NCBI GenBank assembly: GCA_015179125.1
Contig: WHVA01000364.1
Location: forward strand, 1-64,000
Direction of reading: 5' to 3'
DNA length: 64,000 nucleotides
Origin: Gautieria morchelliformis
Taxonomy: Eukaryota; Basidiomycota; Agaricomycetes; Gomphales; Gomphaceae
The position numbers were made by a program, and so were the translations under genes. The first letter of the stretch is position 1. Every line of letters begins with the position of its first letter. Positions 1-12,983 of this stretch are shown here, in pieces. Below the pieces are notes generated by a model. The model did not search any database, had not been told where the DNA came from, and saw nothing but the letters and a program-made list of their open reading frames with translations.

Positions 1-2178
1 GCGATTCCAGCCGAGTCCCACAGCAGCGAGCTTGCAAAAATTCGACCTGACAGTGAGCCTCGTTAACATATATGTTATAGGCAGATGGGTTAGATTGGAC
101 ATACGGAAGTGTGCAGACAGCTGCAGCAGGTTTAATTAGCACATCTTGGGCTCCAGCACCTAGCTCGGATGTCCAAGCTCCGGATAGAAGTGCCCAATCC
201 ACGATCGCACCCCTCGTTTCTCGGACCCTGTCTTCCTTCGTACGATTGTTCCATTCGGCCTGTACATATTCCACTGCTGGCGCAAGACTACGCAGCTCAG
301 AATCCTTGCTCGTACGGAGCTCGTATATCACCGGTTTGAGGGTCTCATTTCCATCCCTTTGCACCACGCTATTATTTGTAACGAAAAATTGTGTGAATTC
401 AGATGCTGCGGATGGGGAGTCGGACGCAAGGTAAACGAGCAGCGGGAAAGATGGTGATCCGTCTGAGGACAGATTTTGCATTCGAGCATGCGTTTTCAAC
501 ACCGCGTCCACGTATTCGGCTGTGGGAACGTGGACATTGGGTAACCGTTGATAACGCCACGACATGGCTTTGCGATCTCCTCGCCGAATGTGCGTTGAAA
601 CGTACGCTCGGTCTGTGGAATCTGGTAGTCGTTAAGAGGATTCAGAAGGCCGATCGATACAGCAGCAGGAAGGGGCACACTTGGAATTGGAGGAGCGAGT
701 AGGGCAAGTTCGTCTCTAGCGCGCTGGATGAGCTTCTCATTCGCAGTGCTGGGTCGTATGAACTGTGCAAAGGACTCGGAAGAACGATAGAAAACGGGTT
801 TCTTTCTCTCTATGGTGTACTTATACCTAAGAAGTAAAGCAGTTAACGTAAGAAATTGGGGCGACGTGCGAGGCTCACGGATCTTCGAACTCGTCCTGAA
901 AGTGCTCACCCATGTGAAAATAAGCAATGTGAGCCGATATAACCTTGCTGTAAATTAGTATCCTCACTACCGATGGGTTTGCATCCACGACATACCCAAT
1001 GACTGTCCAAAAATTTGAGCTTGTAACAGCATCTTCAGGTTGTGGTGACAATAAACGCTTACCGTGCTGTTCTAGGACACGCGACTAGCTCTACTCCCGC
1101 GACGAGATTCAGAGGATTTGGTATTCATGTAAGTGGTTACGCACCCTCGGGTGGTGGTGGTGCACACCCGGGTTCTGGTCCAGGCTGAGTTTCAGAAAAC
1201 GACATCAAATGATCTATCCAACGCCCCCTATTCCACCGTTCATCATTTACGAAGACGGTGCGATTTTGCTGCCGTCAGCCACTCATCGTGAGTGACTTAA
1301 ATGGCAACGATCAATGTGAAAGCCTACCTCGCGCGCAAATATGGCGACCTGCGCTAATATAGCAAGATCTGCCATGAGACCAACCGAGCCGTCCAACAGG
1401 TATGTAATCGTAGACGTGCATGTACTTTGGGAGGGGGTTGATTTCTGGGCATGAATCTTAATAAGCAGAGAGTAAGATACATATTAAGTGGTCTCAATAC
1501 TTTGTGAAGAACGTCCAGCTCGGCTCCTGGGCTAGCTGACCAATACGATGTATACACTCGCATGCGCGGGTCATTTGTTACTTTCCAGCACTCGTCGAGG
1601 TACTGTTCCGTGGTCAAAGGGTACGACGTATAGCCGGACGCAGCATAATCGATTACTGTGGAGCTGTTGAACCGTGCCTTGCTTTCCTCGTCTAGAGACT
1701 CAAAGGCGATAGCCGTGGCATTGACTCCCATGTAATCCAGTAAAGTGTCTGGTCGTCGAATTGACAGAACGATCAGGAAAAGCAGTAAGAAAGCCACAGC
1801 AGACCCCACAATCAAGCCGATGGGCAAGCGATCCTGCAACATTCTCTCCCTGATCATGCGCCATATGCGGCCCTTCTTCCTGCTACCACTCCGTCGCCGA
1901 CCATTGCCCATAGGGAAGGATTCCGAAGTAGAGCTATGGAGTAAAGGATGACTCTGACTTTGGAGCAAATCTATTTCGTCAAGGTTTCCGACATCTTCAT
2001 CCTCTGCAATATCTTCGTTCACTGGGATGGCTGGAGCCAAGCGCCGCGAACGACCCTCCTCCGCATTTGCTGTTAGGCGCGAGTATGGAGTCCTAGGGGT
2101 GAGTCCCGCCGACTCTGATTCGCCAAATACCTCTATGTTCGACGTGTAGGCAGGAGTAGGGTTAAGCTTTGGAGGCAT
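1..2178 (-). CDS. Fucosyltransferase-like type II membrane glycosyltransferase (3' end outside window)
   Basis: Multi-exon minus-strand gene; the start chosen is the first Met of the 2178 exon. The N-terminal ~120 residues are polar and Ser/Arg rich. One hydrophobic helix follows (about residues 120-142, LIVGSAVAFLLLFLIVL), then a lumenal domain, which is the layout of a Golgi type II glycosyltransferase. Later exons read TQPGPEPGCAPPPPE near 1150-1200 and HIRRGDRK near 560. The second matches the H-x-R-R-G-D GDP-fucose-site motif of alpha-1,6- and protein O-fucosyltransferases. Further exons (WALLSGAWTSELGAG, then AVGLGWNR near base 1) run off the left edge. Exons are split by short GT-AG introns, e.g. 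after VLHK near 1500. Known of the family: transfer of fucose from GDP-fucose in the secretory pathway. The substrate is not inferable here. Other GT-B sugar transferases with this motif remain possible. Confidence 0.7.
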
Positions 2179-2507
2179 ATCATGAGATCTGAGGCAGACG
2201 ACTAGCGAATGTGATTACCTAATCAGTCGAAGTTGCTCTTGACAACAGTGACTACGGGGCCTCGAGTCGATACTATACATTACCGAAAGTACGACCACAG
2301 GAAGGAAACTATGCTCTCGCATGGCAACAACGCACTGTCAGTGACATCTAACTACTTACAGCACGATGGACGCCAACTAGACTTGTCAAAGGTCCACTAC
2401 AACGAGATATATTTTCTCCAACATTACAAATTACAAAATCAGAAAAGGCTTCTAGTCAGCCAGTCCATCAAGGAAGGTTGTCAGCCTCAGTGACTCCAAA
2501 TGTATCA
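2179..2507. other. Intergenic gap
   Basis: About 330 bases between the start of the fucosyltransferase-like gene and the end of the next minus-strand gene. It should hold the promoter of the former. I see no convincing gene or repeat. Confidence 0.5.
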
Positions 2508-3388
2508 TTATAATATGAGATAAAGGCAAAGAATCTCATTATCAGTAGCAGCAAATGGGTTGAGGTTGCCAGGGGCAGTTCCTACATTGGCAGGGGGGTT
2601 GATGTCAATGTTAGGAGGCAAAGCACCTCCATTGATCTGCTGTGCCAGAGCTGTTCCAGAGCCTATCACCTGCAGAAAATATATAAGGTCATGAACTGCA
2701 AAACAGATAATATACTCACCTCCTTTTGATGAGAATGGAGTACCTGACCAGGAGCCAGTGACTGTAGATGTTGATTTCACTTGACTATTCTGGCATTCTC
2801 CATCATGGCCTCAACCCTGCTAAGCCACCCATCTGGTCCATTGATGTGGTCAAGTGTGTTATTCATGCAGTCAAGTGTGTTATTCATGTGGTCAAGTGTG
2901 TTGCTCATGCGGTCAAGTGTGTTATTCATGCTGTTAAGTGTGTTATTCATGGCATTCAATAGTGCAAGGATGGCAGCATTTCCCCCTCCATCAAACTGAA
3001 GCTGCCCATCTGTTGGGTCACAGTTGGCACAAAACATTAATAGTGATAGAATCAGGATATAAAACTGACGAGTGGACCTGATAATTGCTGCCCGGTTCTT
3101 TGCTGTTTCAACAACATCATCTGTAACTGCCTGCTCATGCACTTGTTGTGAACTGATCAGGATGTCTGCTAATGTTTGATGAATACTGTATTCACCTTGG
3201 AGAGATGCCAAAGAGCTAACAATCCCTTCGGCCGGTTCCACATTGCGAATGTCGATGGGGTCGCCATTTGCGATATTTTCATCAAGGTGCAGCATGTTAA
3301 CAACGTGGGCAGGAATTCCAGGATGGAAGTTGGAGATGCTGGGAATGTCACAAGGATAGGTTTGTTGCTGGGGCTGGGCCATGTTCAA
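2508..3388 (-). CDS. Unrecognised small protein with heptad repeats
   Basis: Probable minus-strand gene of at least two introns. One clear intron near 2671-2720 (gtgag...ctgcag) separates SSKG from VIGSGTALAQQ. A second near 3018-3085 is inferred because the reading frame there turns hydrophobic and unlike its surroundings. The N-terminal part (MAQPQQQTYPCDIPSISN) is polar. The centre holds about six 7-residue repeats of the type MNNTLDH, predicted to form a short coiled coil, followed by DGWLSRVEAMMENA. The C-terminal part is Pro/Asn/Gly rich and ends CLYLIL. I do not recognise the family. The repeats suggest self-association, but no function is claimed. It could be a lineage-specific or transposon-derived protein. 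Confidence 0.5.
2845..2955 (-). repeat. 21-nt tandem repeat coding heptads
   Basis: Five to six imperfect copies of a 21-nt unit (plus strand, gtcaagtgtgttattcatg and variants) lie in frame within the small minus-strand gene. Because 21 is a multiple of three, copy-number change would keep the frame and only lengthen the coiled coil. Confidence 0.8.
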
Positions 3389-5458
3389 GTAGATATACGT
3401 GCAAGAAAGAAGAAAGGAGAAAGGAGAATTAAAGGAGCGCGTCGCAGCTGCAGCGTGGCTGACTAATGCGAGTCCACCAAGCTCCGCTCGGCCTCCTAGC
3501 CTCCCGTAATTTTATTCTCCCAAACCCATCTAGACTCGTATCCCTACCCTCGATGACGAATGCCGAGCCGAGCCTCCACCTGGAGCTAGCGACTCAGGGC
3601 CACCAATCGACCCCGACGCGGCCAGAGAGGCCATGTACAAGCTCTCCCTCGACGCCACAGATCATTGACTACGCCGCCCTTGATTTCTTGTCGTCTTGGA
3701 TTCGCCGGTCCCTGCGATGTAGCAGAAACGAAATCCCTTCCAGTTGGCTTCTGCATCCTTAGTTCGTGCGACAGATCCAGATGGAAGATTCGTTGCGATA
3801 CCTAGAGCTGTACGGATCCTTGCTCCATGACCATCCGTGGCATCACGCAACGGGAAGTGAGCCTGTTGATCTCTAATGGCACAACCTCAGAACCTGCACA
3901 TCTGAATCTCGTTTATGCAATGACCCCATGATCCATTACGGTATGTACAGGTCGTACTTTCGTCAACGGTCCCACCTCTACCCATCTTACTGTCTTACAC
4001 GCAGCGTGTGATTATTGTGGCCTAGCGGAGGTTGTGTCCGTGCCCCAGTTTCCTTGCAGTTTTCACAGACGAAAGAAATCATTATGACATTTCCAGAGGC
4101 TGTGCTTAAGTCAGAACCTCCTTGTTCGAAATTGTGAGGGTAGGCCTTGGAATAAATGCTTTAGCAGCCAATTCTGATATTATCACCAGGTTTGACAAGC
4201 CATGCCTCTTTGCAAACTCGAGAAGCCCTCGTTGCAAGAAGTACAGCATTATTCTTCGAATGCTGGACACCATCATATTATTTCTCTCGTCACGATTCGG
4301 AGATAACGCCGCACCGTTCGAGTTCGATCACCTACTTCATCCATCTACCCGGTCTTCAGTGACCATTTGTTAACCCCATGTGTTTCTAGCTTCCCAAATA
4401 AGTGGACGAAATCGGACGGGTGTATTACAACTAACTATACATGCTCCAGTCCCTCCCCGGAATAACCGATTCGGAGTTCAGGCTGTGAGCTTATTTGAAA
4501 GAGCTCGAGGGGACGCACAAGGGAAAATATCGCCGGATTCGAGAATTGGATATGGGATGTCAAGTCGGAAATGATACCAAGCACCGTGGGGCTCCTTCGC
4601 GCCTCCGCTGTGCTATCACTCCAGGTCCAGGACGCGCTAAATACTTAATGGCCTTTCAGCGCATCATATATTCGTGAACTTTTCGGAAGAAGCACCGTGT
4701 CCCGTCATCTCCTGGAGCTCCGAGTCTGCAGCGGAAGCCCGACGCGATACCCACATGGCCAATTCGCGAAGCATGGCGTATATGGATTATATCTGCGTAG
4801 GCAGTAACGCCCGCTTATCTAGGCAAGCATTGTATCTGATGTTCCGGCTCTTCTTGTGGCGGCTCTTAGGATGGGATCCCAAGCCATTAATCCCTCGATC
4901 CGTAAACAGGAAATTCAGAAGTCACGATGCCAGCCTCTACCTATGATCACATAAGCCAAGACGACTCAGACTCGCATTACTGGTCTCGAACCAATTCTCC
5001 AATTCTAGTCTGGGGCACGCCAAGTGAACTCGTTGCCCAAACGATCATATGAAGTCCTCCGACTCGTTTACAAAGCCGTGGCCACCCATCACACCCACTT
5101 CATTGAATTCGCAAAAAAGGAACGCATGCACAGGACGAAGCATCCGTAAGACCATCAAGAAGTAAGTATATTTTCACGCTCCGGAGGGACGTATGTCTAT
5201 GCCTCTATTCGGGGCACGATCGACCAGGTATGTATTAGCAGATCCCCAAGAAATTTCCATCAGTATCGCCCTTTGTTCGACACCACTATGCACCGGTGTC
5301 CCCCTATAGTAGTAGTAGTGTCCCGCCCAGTTCTTGCACGCTCGGTATGGTATGTATACGATACAGCGCCGTTCTAACCCTCTAACTTGCAAGCAAGCAA
5401 GCAATGTCGTCATATGTGTCATATGTATTTCCGGTGTTCCTAAACATGATAAAAGGGT
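3389..5458. other. 2-kb gap without a recognised gene
   Basis: Contains only short open frames on both strands with no motif I recognise. A stretch near 3540-3665 has protein-like composition in one plus frame (Pro/Asp/Gly rich, then MYKLSLDATD) but does not extend. I see no repeat or RNA gene. Confidence 0.5.
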
Positions 5459-7442
5459 TCAGCGATTCAGAAAGCGCGCGCTCTGATCAATGGACGCAAC
5501 TGGTCGATGCTCTGTCTCGTGGTCGACATGGACGAACGCCCGCTCCACGTTGGGGAGGAGTTCGATTTTGTCCTGGAGCCGCTGCGCCAAGTCGTGGGCC
5601 TTCCATAGCTCGGTGTTGGCGGGCATCACAACGTCGACTTCTACGAAGTAGTCCTAATAAATTCGCGTATACGTAATTTATATAAAGGGAAGAAACACAA
5701 CAACGAACGTACCGGCCCGCTCTGGAAGCAGAAGCAGCGTGCAGCGTGCGGGCAATTAGTACTTGATGTCTCCGCAGTGAGAAGATGGCTGACACACGTA
5801 CGTGGTACGCTCGCACGGTGTCGAGTTTCTCGATCTCGTCATTGAACGTCATGGCCTTGTAGATGATGAGCTGCAGGAACTCGTGCGGCGCCGACTTTCC
5901 GGCCAGCAGCTCGAACTCGGAATACATCGTCCGTGACCACGCGACGATCACCCCAATCGCTATCTGCAGGGGCGGGGCGGGAGATTCGATTCAGTCACGT
6001 GACGTACCATGGCGTGAGAGAGCCAGCAACACGTACGATCATGCCCCCCATGGGGTCGAGGTCTATCCGCGGATAAATGAGAACGGGGCAGGATGGTATA
6101 TGTCAGGGAGGGCTCACACCACTTGAGTTTGCTGCCACCAGCAGACATGAGGATGCCTAATACCCGAGCGTGTGAAGACAGCTTTTTGAGCTGGTCAATG
6201 CGAGGGGTACGCACCAAACGTGTTTATCCACAGGTCGTTTCTGTGGTCCTCCCAGAGTATTTGCACCTGGCTAGATGAATTACGTAGGCCAAAGCAATAC
6301 AGAAAGAGGACGAGCTTGACGCCTATGCAGACATTGTCAGTCTGCGTATGTGGTGTACGAAGGGTACGTAATGACCTAATGCCGAGCCGACGGCTATTAA
6401 AGACGGGATATGGAGCGCGTTCGTGTCGCCCCCTTTGTGCGTCACTAATGTCCGGACTGACTCCACGGTTACGACGAGGTTGACGGACCCCATTCTGCGG
6501 ATGGTGAGCGAATTGCACACATGGCCGTGAGGTATGACTCACAAGGCACCTGTAAGAAAGAAGCGACTTCAGCGAGCTAGAGAGAGAAAAGTAGCGGTGG
6601 TGACTTGCCGTAGACAATGTTCCCGATGGTCTCCAGCCGTGCCCCGCCGACAGGCCACTTGTTCACGTCGAGCGACTTTGCTTTGCGGTGTAGCAAGACG
6701 AGCATGACGTTGCTCCCAAGATCGAAAATGGCGTCGATGCCGGTGGCTAAGAGGGACAGGGACACAGACGATATCGCCGCATACACTGCGAAGAGATGGG
6801 GCGTGATTAGACGGGAATGCAGACGGGCAGAAATAAATGGCTACACTGGAGGACGCATAATGCGAAGTTGGCCACGAGACTGGCCCAGACGGCTATTTTG
6901 ACCTGGGCGAGGGAATTAGTGGAGAGCGGGGTGATGGCAGCATATATGACGCACGGGCAGGCGAGCAGCTTCCTCCTGCTCTTGAGCTTCTGCAGTGTGT
7001 TTCTCCATGGGTTTAAGTAAGTTGTCAATGAGCTGGGGTGATCGTGTGAGGGCGAGCACGTGCGTGACGGATGGAGAGAACATACTTGGTTCTGTTTTAG
7101 TTGGTAGCTGGCGGTTTTCTTGCTACCCGCCTTGCGAAGGCGTAAGAGCTCCTCCTCTGATTTGATTCCTTCGCGAAACATGAATGGGTCTGGCTCATAT
7201 TCCTTGGATCTGGGGGATGCTTCAAGGTCAAAGTCTTGTGAGCTGGAGATGCGTGTGCTAGGCCCTGAATATTGGGTGTCCCTGGAGGTGCCGGTGTTGT
7301 GCGCGCTGGTGGGGATGTCTGTTAAAGAGGGCTGTGGGAGGAGATTAGACAGGATTTGCGTGGCGTGTGAGCGGGCGGGGCGTACATGATGGGAGGTTTG
7401 GAGGACGATTGGGTGGGGGGGGTTGGCATCGTTGCTTGTCAT
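5459..7442 (-). CDS. Cation diffusion facilitator (CDF) metal transporter
   Basis: Minus-strand gene with about seven introns; start chosen at MTSNDANPPHP and stop TGA at 5459-5461. The cytosolic N-terminus ends EGIKSEEELLRLRKAGSK. The first helix reads VKIAVWASLVANFALCVLQ. The next exon has SLSLLATGIDAIFDLGSNVM, the CDF helix with a D-x3-D metal site (DAIFD), followed by RLETIGNIVYG. Further exons carry VNLVVTVESVRTL, EDHRNDLWINTFG (second metal-site helix) and GVIVAWSRTMYSEFELLAGK. The C-terminal cytosolic ferredoxin-like domain reads VDYFVEVDVVMPANTELW to HVDHETEHRPVAS. The DxxxD pattern is typical of the Mn/Fe-type branch, so export of a divalent metal by proton antiport into an organelle or out of the cell is expected; this is inference. 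The order of domains is complete, so the gene looks intact. Confidence 0.88.
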
Positions 7443-8664
7443 GGAAGAGACGTGCACAAGATTGGCACACGCAGCGGGAGCGCGGGAGAGCCGAGAGAAA
7501 AATAAGGACCAATTGGACGGGGCCGGTATATCGACGCGGGGACAGGCCGACCCAAAACAAAGGTAACTGAGCGGAACACGATTAGATATCGGATACTCGA
7601 TCTCGGCATGATGATATCGCTCACTTGGGGTGGATGGAGAAGGCTGGGGGGGATTAGACGAGCGGTGGGCTGGATGGGGTGGGGTGGGGTGGTGGTGGAG
7701 GGAAAAGAGCACCGGCGGCGTTTGAAACCGGACCCTTCTGAGAGCCCCGGTTTTTAAAGCATGCGCTGCTGCAAAGATTCTATGCGCACGCGTGCTAATG
7801 TGGTCGACGCGGTTTGTCACTCGAGGAAAATATTAGGTTTACCGTTCTTTCGGGCTGCAGGCTGCTCCAACCAATATTGGCAATATTGGATTACTGTCCG
7901 GGTCACTCTCTATTCAGCGTCCATCATGTACAGATCAACGCTATCACATATAGACCTGCAGATCTCGTTGTTCTGCGCGACCCAGAAGAGTGGGTCGCCC
8001 GTCTCGATCATCCCGCATTTTCATTTGCCAGCGGCTTACATACGCCATCCTACGCTCTGGCAGGCAATCGACCTTCCGCTGCTGACTGACGCTGGCTCAG
8101 ACTGTTATGCGTGGACTGTCAAGCACTTCTTCGTCTACGCAAGGTCCCATTCACTGCTCGTTCAATACGTAGCTGTCGCCCGCTCGGACTGCCTTGTATC
8201 CGTCATCGTACCTTCAGACACCGATTGGTTGGCACCGACGCATCAGCGACCACCGATGTCGACTCAAACATAGAGGGTACCTGCTTTCATCTCCGTCTCA
8301 TTAACTTGCGCCTTGACAAGCCATATGTATGTAAACAGGCACCCGCAAAGCAATCAGAACATGCGGGCTGCGCCAGCTACCGATTTGAACGCTTCCCCCA
8401 ACCAGCGGACGCGGTTTGTTCTACCCTTCCCGGGATCACCAGAAGACCGGTCGTCTGCCACGCCATACCATCCTCCTGCACACCTTGACGATGACTCGAC
8501 CCCCCATCTTCTCCAGACATCCCCACATACCGACCGCCATCCCCCGATGTATCTTCGAAGCATTCCTCCGCGGGCTTAAACGATGATGCTGCAGGCGACA
8601 CGGGCGCCGGCGATGAAACCCCAACCTCTGCCAATCGGTTAGCAATTACCTCGTTGAGCATGGC
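7443..8664. other. Intergenic gap
   Basis: Holds the promoter side of the CDF gene and the 3' side of the SHOC1/ZIP2-like gene. Short frames here (for example plus 7761-8273 and minus 8377-8661) lack recognisable motifs. The minus frame may include a C-terminal exon of the neighbouring gene if a further intron lies near 8670. Confidence 0.4.
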
Positions 8665-11600
8665 CTAGGTCGGCTGAAGATCAGTATACCGCGTCACGAG
8701 TGCGTAAACACCCCTCACGATGCGCTGCGCCCCGACCATCGCAGAGAACATCTCCACCCGCCTCCCCGGCTCCATGTCTATGAACGTGTTCAGATCGACG
8801 TAGTGCAGAATCATTGCAGCTGCATAGACATTCATCCCTTTAGCCTGTGCCAGGTCCACCTCGTCCTAAAGTTCAACAAGAACGCGTCAGTCTCGGACGC
8901 ATGCATGGGGCAGTCTAACCTCGTGATACTCATCCACCAGCCAGTCCCGACCATCCCCCAGCGATGCGCCCGAAGCCTTCTCTGCCATATCACCCGCCAA
9001 TCGGACAAGCCTCGCCGCCTCGCCCACGTCTCGCGCATAGCCGTATCGCACCTCCGTCTCCCGACGCTTGTTCCCCGTCGCCATTCCATCTAGAATGGCG
9101 ACTGTCCACTTGAACTTTCTGATCGCTTTCATGATCGCGGGCGGGAATGCGTAGGGAGCCAGACCAGCCCCGGATTCGGTGCGGTAGGATGAGGAGGTGG
9201 AGAAAGCCTCGAACACGACGACTAGACGCGCAAAATCCCACGACAGCTTCGCGATCTTCTCCGTTAAGGCCTCGCCGCTGACAGAAAGAGGCGCGAGAGG
9301 AACCAAGAGCAGCGCAGTGTCCGGGTCAAGAATCAGATCCACGCCGTTTGTCGCCCAAGCGTCGCGTTCAGCAAGCTCGACACGGCAGTCCGGTGACGCC
9401 AAGTGTTTGCGCAGAATAGTCTTCTGCAGTACATCCAGAGAGGCGATGTATCGATGTCGTGACGTGGGAGCGACCCATTCGTCGGGCAAGCTTAGCGTGT
9501 TGGCGTCTGCTAACTCGGGAGGCACGGGACGTGGCGAAGACGTCAGATCTATCGGTAGTTCTGGCGCTGGCTCCGGCTCCGGCTCAGGCTGAGGCGAAAG
9601 GACGGAAACAGATTCCCGAACGGACTTCCCTCTCAATCTCACGAAATCCGTCAAATATTCCTGAGCAGCATCCTCCTCCGAGCGACGGAAGCTAGATAGG
9701 CGGTTCGGAGGCGGTTTGGCAGAGACAGGCAGAGCAGAAGATGGATGAGCATCGCGAGCCGGGAGAACTGCGTCTAGAGACCGGATTGCCGATATCTTTC
9801 GAGGTGAAATATCTTGAGCTATTGGAGGAGAACCACCTGCCTGGTTGCTCCCGAATGTTCCGCCAGACGCACTTTTTGAATGATTATCTACCAGTGATGC
9901 CGAAAGCGCCGCAGACTCAGCCGTCCATATGGGCTCCCACTGGTTTTCGAGCAAGTTTGATCCACCGATTTCAGACTCTGGCCCTTCCCCGGCGTGGTTC
10001 CAATAAGGTGCGTCTTGTGACAGACCACCCTGGCCCGGAGAACACAACGTGTTAAACGAGAACGGAGCCGCACCGACATCTTGTACAGGCTCAATGGCTT
10101 GGTGCGCCTCCGAGTCGCCTGTCAGGTCGAAACCAGGCGTCGAATCCACCTTCCGTCTCTTGGAGTGAGGCCGCGTCGCTCCTTGACCTTCTTCCCACCC
10201 CGACGAATCTTCGAAAGCATCGTTTCTATCTCTGGCGCCTGCTGTGTCATAACCTGAAACTCTCCCTCTTTCGGCTCTAGTCAGTATCACGTCGTACCGG
10301 CCCCAATCTTCGCCGGCCGCCCAATGCATGGCTGGCTCGTCGCATATAGCTCGCAAACGCCCATCTGCCCCCGCTCCAGGTGTCTCCGCAGCGAGCAGCT
10401 TCTTCACTTCGTCATCGGCGTCGTCATCGAGACCGGCCTGCAAGCTCAGCGTCGGGTGATGCTCGACGTCAGCCAGCTCTTCCGTTCTGGGAATACTGGT
10501 ACCGAAGTTAAAGGGCCTAAGAAAATGCTCATAAAAACGTAGTAGAATCGATACATTGATTGGCGACGCACCTCCAGGGAAGCTCAATATTCAATGACTG
10601 CACGCCAGCAACCTTTTTGAGATGTGGGAAACCATCTGGCTCATGACTCTTGTTTGCAGACGCCTGGGGTTTGGGCTTCTTGGAGGAAACGAGGGAGCGC
10701 ACTGATGCGGGCAGTGTGGGGCGAGAGGTCGAGGTCGAGGTCGGGTGCAAGTAAGGTTCCTTTAATTTGGGTACTAGATATCTCGTGATTAATTGAACGT
10801 TTGCACCATCTACGACTTACTATCCATCATAAGCGCTTCCTCCTCCTCTATTCTTTCCTGCATAATGAAGTCTTCAGCGCTTTGCCCATCGACGGGAGCA
10901 CAAAGCTGCGCGACTAGGGCATGTAGTCCCACGTCCGAAGAACTCTCTTGCTTGGCTATAAGTCGGCGCGGACTCCTCGGACTTGTCGCAGAGGACTTGG
11001 CAGGTGAAGAAGGGTGTCCTTGAAGAGATAACGACACTGGTGGAGATTGATGGAGGCGGCTGTCCGGCGTGTTGGGTTTAAAGCTCGCAGGGACCGAGGG
11101 CAACAGTGGGGACAAGAAAGTGGAAAGACTTGTATAACAAAGATCATCTGATAATACCTGGAGAACGATAAGTGCCGCACGAACCTCGGCTTACACTCCC
11201 CATGCCCTTTCTTCCCACCTCCACCTGGTTTGCAAGTCCGAGGGACCAGGTATTCCTCTCCAAGTGATTGCGTCAAGTCAAGAACCACAGTGGGCGCCAG
11301 CACAACGCACCCATTTTCTCATCTGTGAGTAAGCGCGCAAACGGCTGTTGGGGAGGCGGCGTGAGGGCAAACAGCTCGTCCAATTCTACTCGACTCGACT
11401 GAGAGCCGGCATCTAAAGAAGGCGTGTCAGGTGTGCCTGGAGATGCGGGGGGCGGTGCCAGGACGTCTACACGCGACAAACATGAAATGCAGTTAATTGG
11501 TGCCAATTTTCGGGGGTACAGGGAACTGACTCCAACCGTCAACCAGGAGCATATGCGCCTTAGAAATATCCTCCGCTTCTTCTTCTACCTTGACTTGAGA

Positions 11601-12651
11601 CACGAAGCCTAGAGAGTGGATTTCAGATGGCTTCCGCATGCCTGGCGTCCTGACCACTCCAAGCTGGCGCGGAAATATGGGTGGCGACATTGGACATGGG
11701 GCGTTGGCGAGTGGGGGGGAAGCTTCGTCGGAAATAAATTTAGATACCATAGAGGGTACCCTGTCATGTATAGATGTGTGATTAAGTTTAGCATTTGGCA
11801 CACGGGCCAATAGAGACGCCATAGCCCCAAGCATTTCCTGGTCTACACGTGGGTGGGCATTTCTATAACAATGTTTTTATATATTAGAAAGGTTAATCAA
11901 GGAAGTGACGCATACGCACAAGATCTGGTCTCGTTCGCGCGCAGAGAATACAACTTCTTCAAAAGGCTCATTAGCAACGGGCTTAATGTCGACGTACTCC
12001 AGGTATTTTGGATTGCAATGCCTGAACGATTTTATGAGTGTGGAAGATGACGACGCGCCGCCTATTCGAGGTGTCTGTCGAATGGCCCGAGTTGTCAAGA
12101 TCGGTGACATAGGCCTGACTGGATTGGTGTATGTTGCTGAAAATCCGGATCAATGTACCAATACCAGGAGAGCACCATGGACGACTGAAAGATAAACTGG
12201 GCAGCGTACATTCATCGACTGTCCTCCAGCATCTGTCTGTAGGCGGCTCTCTACCGTTTCCATTCCCCAGCGTATCCTGAACCCATTGACGCGTCTCATC
12301 GGCGACCGTCCATGTCTGATCATAGGGTTTCTGGTCTTCGATTTTGAGTTTTTGATATAATTGTTCGAATGGGTCCACGGGCAGCACCAGGGACGTGGGA
12401 TCATCGAGGGGCACAACGCTCAGACAGTCGGAGAGCAGCTAGAGCAGCCAGGAGAGTGGTTAGTGCCGTCGCAATAGATCTCCTTCATCTGATCCAGAGG
12501 AGAAACGTTTCGACAGAGGATACTCGCTAACCTCTGAGACTTCCGTGCGCGTATAATCCACATAATTGATCGTGAGATGAGTGAGGGCGTAACGGAGCAG
12601 AAGCTTTCTGATATGAGCTCTGAGAGCACGCTCCTTGTCGGCGGCATCCAT
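8665..12651 (-). CDS. Putative SHOC1/ZIP2-like XPF-type meiotic protein
   Basis: Long minus-strand gene. Exon 1 is 12651-12532 (MDAADKERALRAHIRKLLL...). A clean GT-AG intron 12531-12439 keeps frame into exon 2 (LLSDCLSVVPLDDPTSLVL). Further exons run through 11.8, 11.5 and 11.1 kb. A large exon near 10.6-8.9 kb holds acidic, Ser/Pro-rich linkers and then a C-terminal domain from about 9450. That domain has alternating strands and helices (VDLILDPDTALLLVPLAP, LSWDFARLVVVFEAF, FKWTVAILDG), followed by LAQAKGMNVYAAAMILHYV and EMFSAMVGAQRIV, like an XPF nuclease-like fold plus helix-hairpin-helix. No ERKxxxD catalytic motif is visible, as in SHOC1/ZIP2, the ZMM crossover factors that pair with SPO16. 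This identification is inference; a diverged XPF-like protein of other role is possible. Intron positions beyond the first are approximate, and so is the 3' end. Confidence 0.45.
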
Positions 12652-12983
12652 ATACTAGATATTGAGCAAATTATAGCAAGCACTAGTAGAGGCAGTTGTA
12701 TAGTCCAGATTCAAAGTTAAGTAATCATGAAATTAAAAGGAAAGCTACATGCCATTCGGGGAAACCCGGCCGATCACCCTGCGTTGATCCGGCAAGTCTA
12801 TTACATAACTCTGGATCCGGTGTTCTAAGGGAGCTGATACGATTCACGCCGACAGCTGTAACTTTTTTCAACCTGTATTATCGAATGACTGCAAAAAAAT
12901 ACCAGGCATCCAATACCGTTTATTCTCGCTGGGGCGCACTGTCTCCATTCTAATAATATCATACTAAATGTAAACTACAGACA

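Noticed and set aside
2845-2955. Regular repeats that might be read as a CRISPR array
   Set aside because: Units are contiguous 21-mers coding heptads, with no unique spacers; the sequence is eukaryotic.
7761-8273. A 170-residue plus frame upstream of the CDF gene
   Set aside because: No motif, no intron signals and overlapping alternative frames; likely chance.
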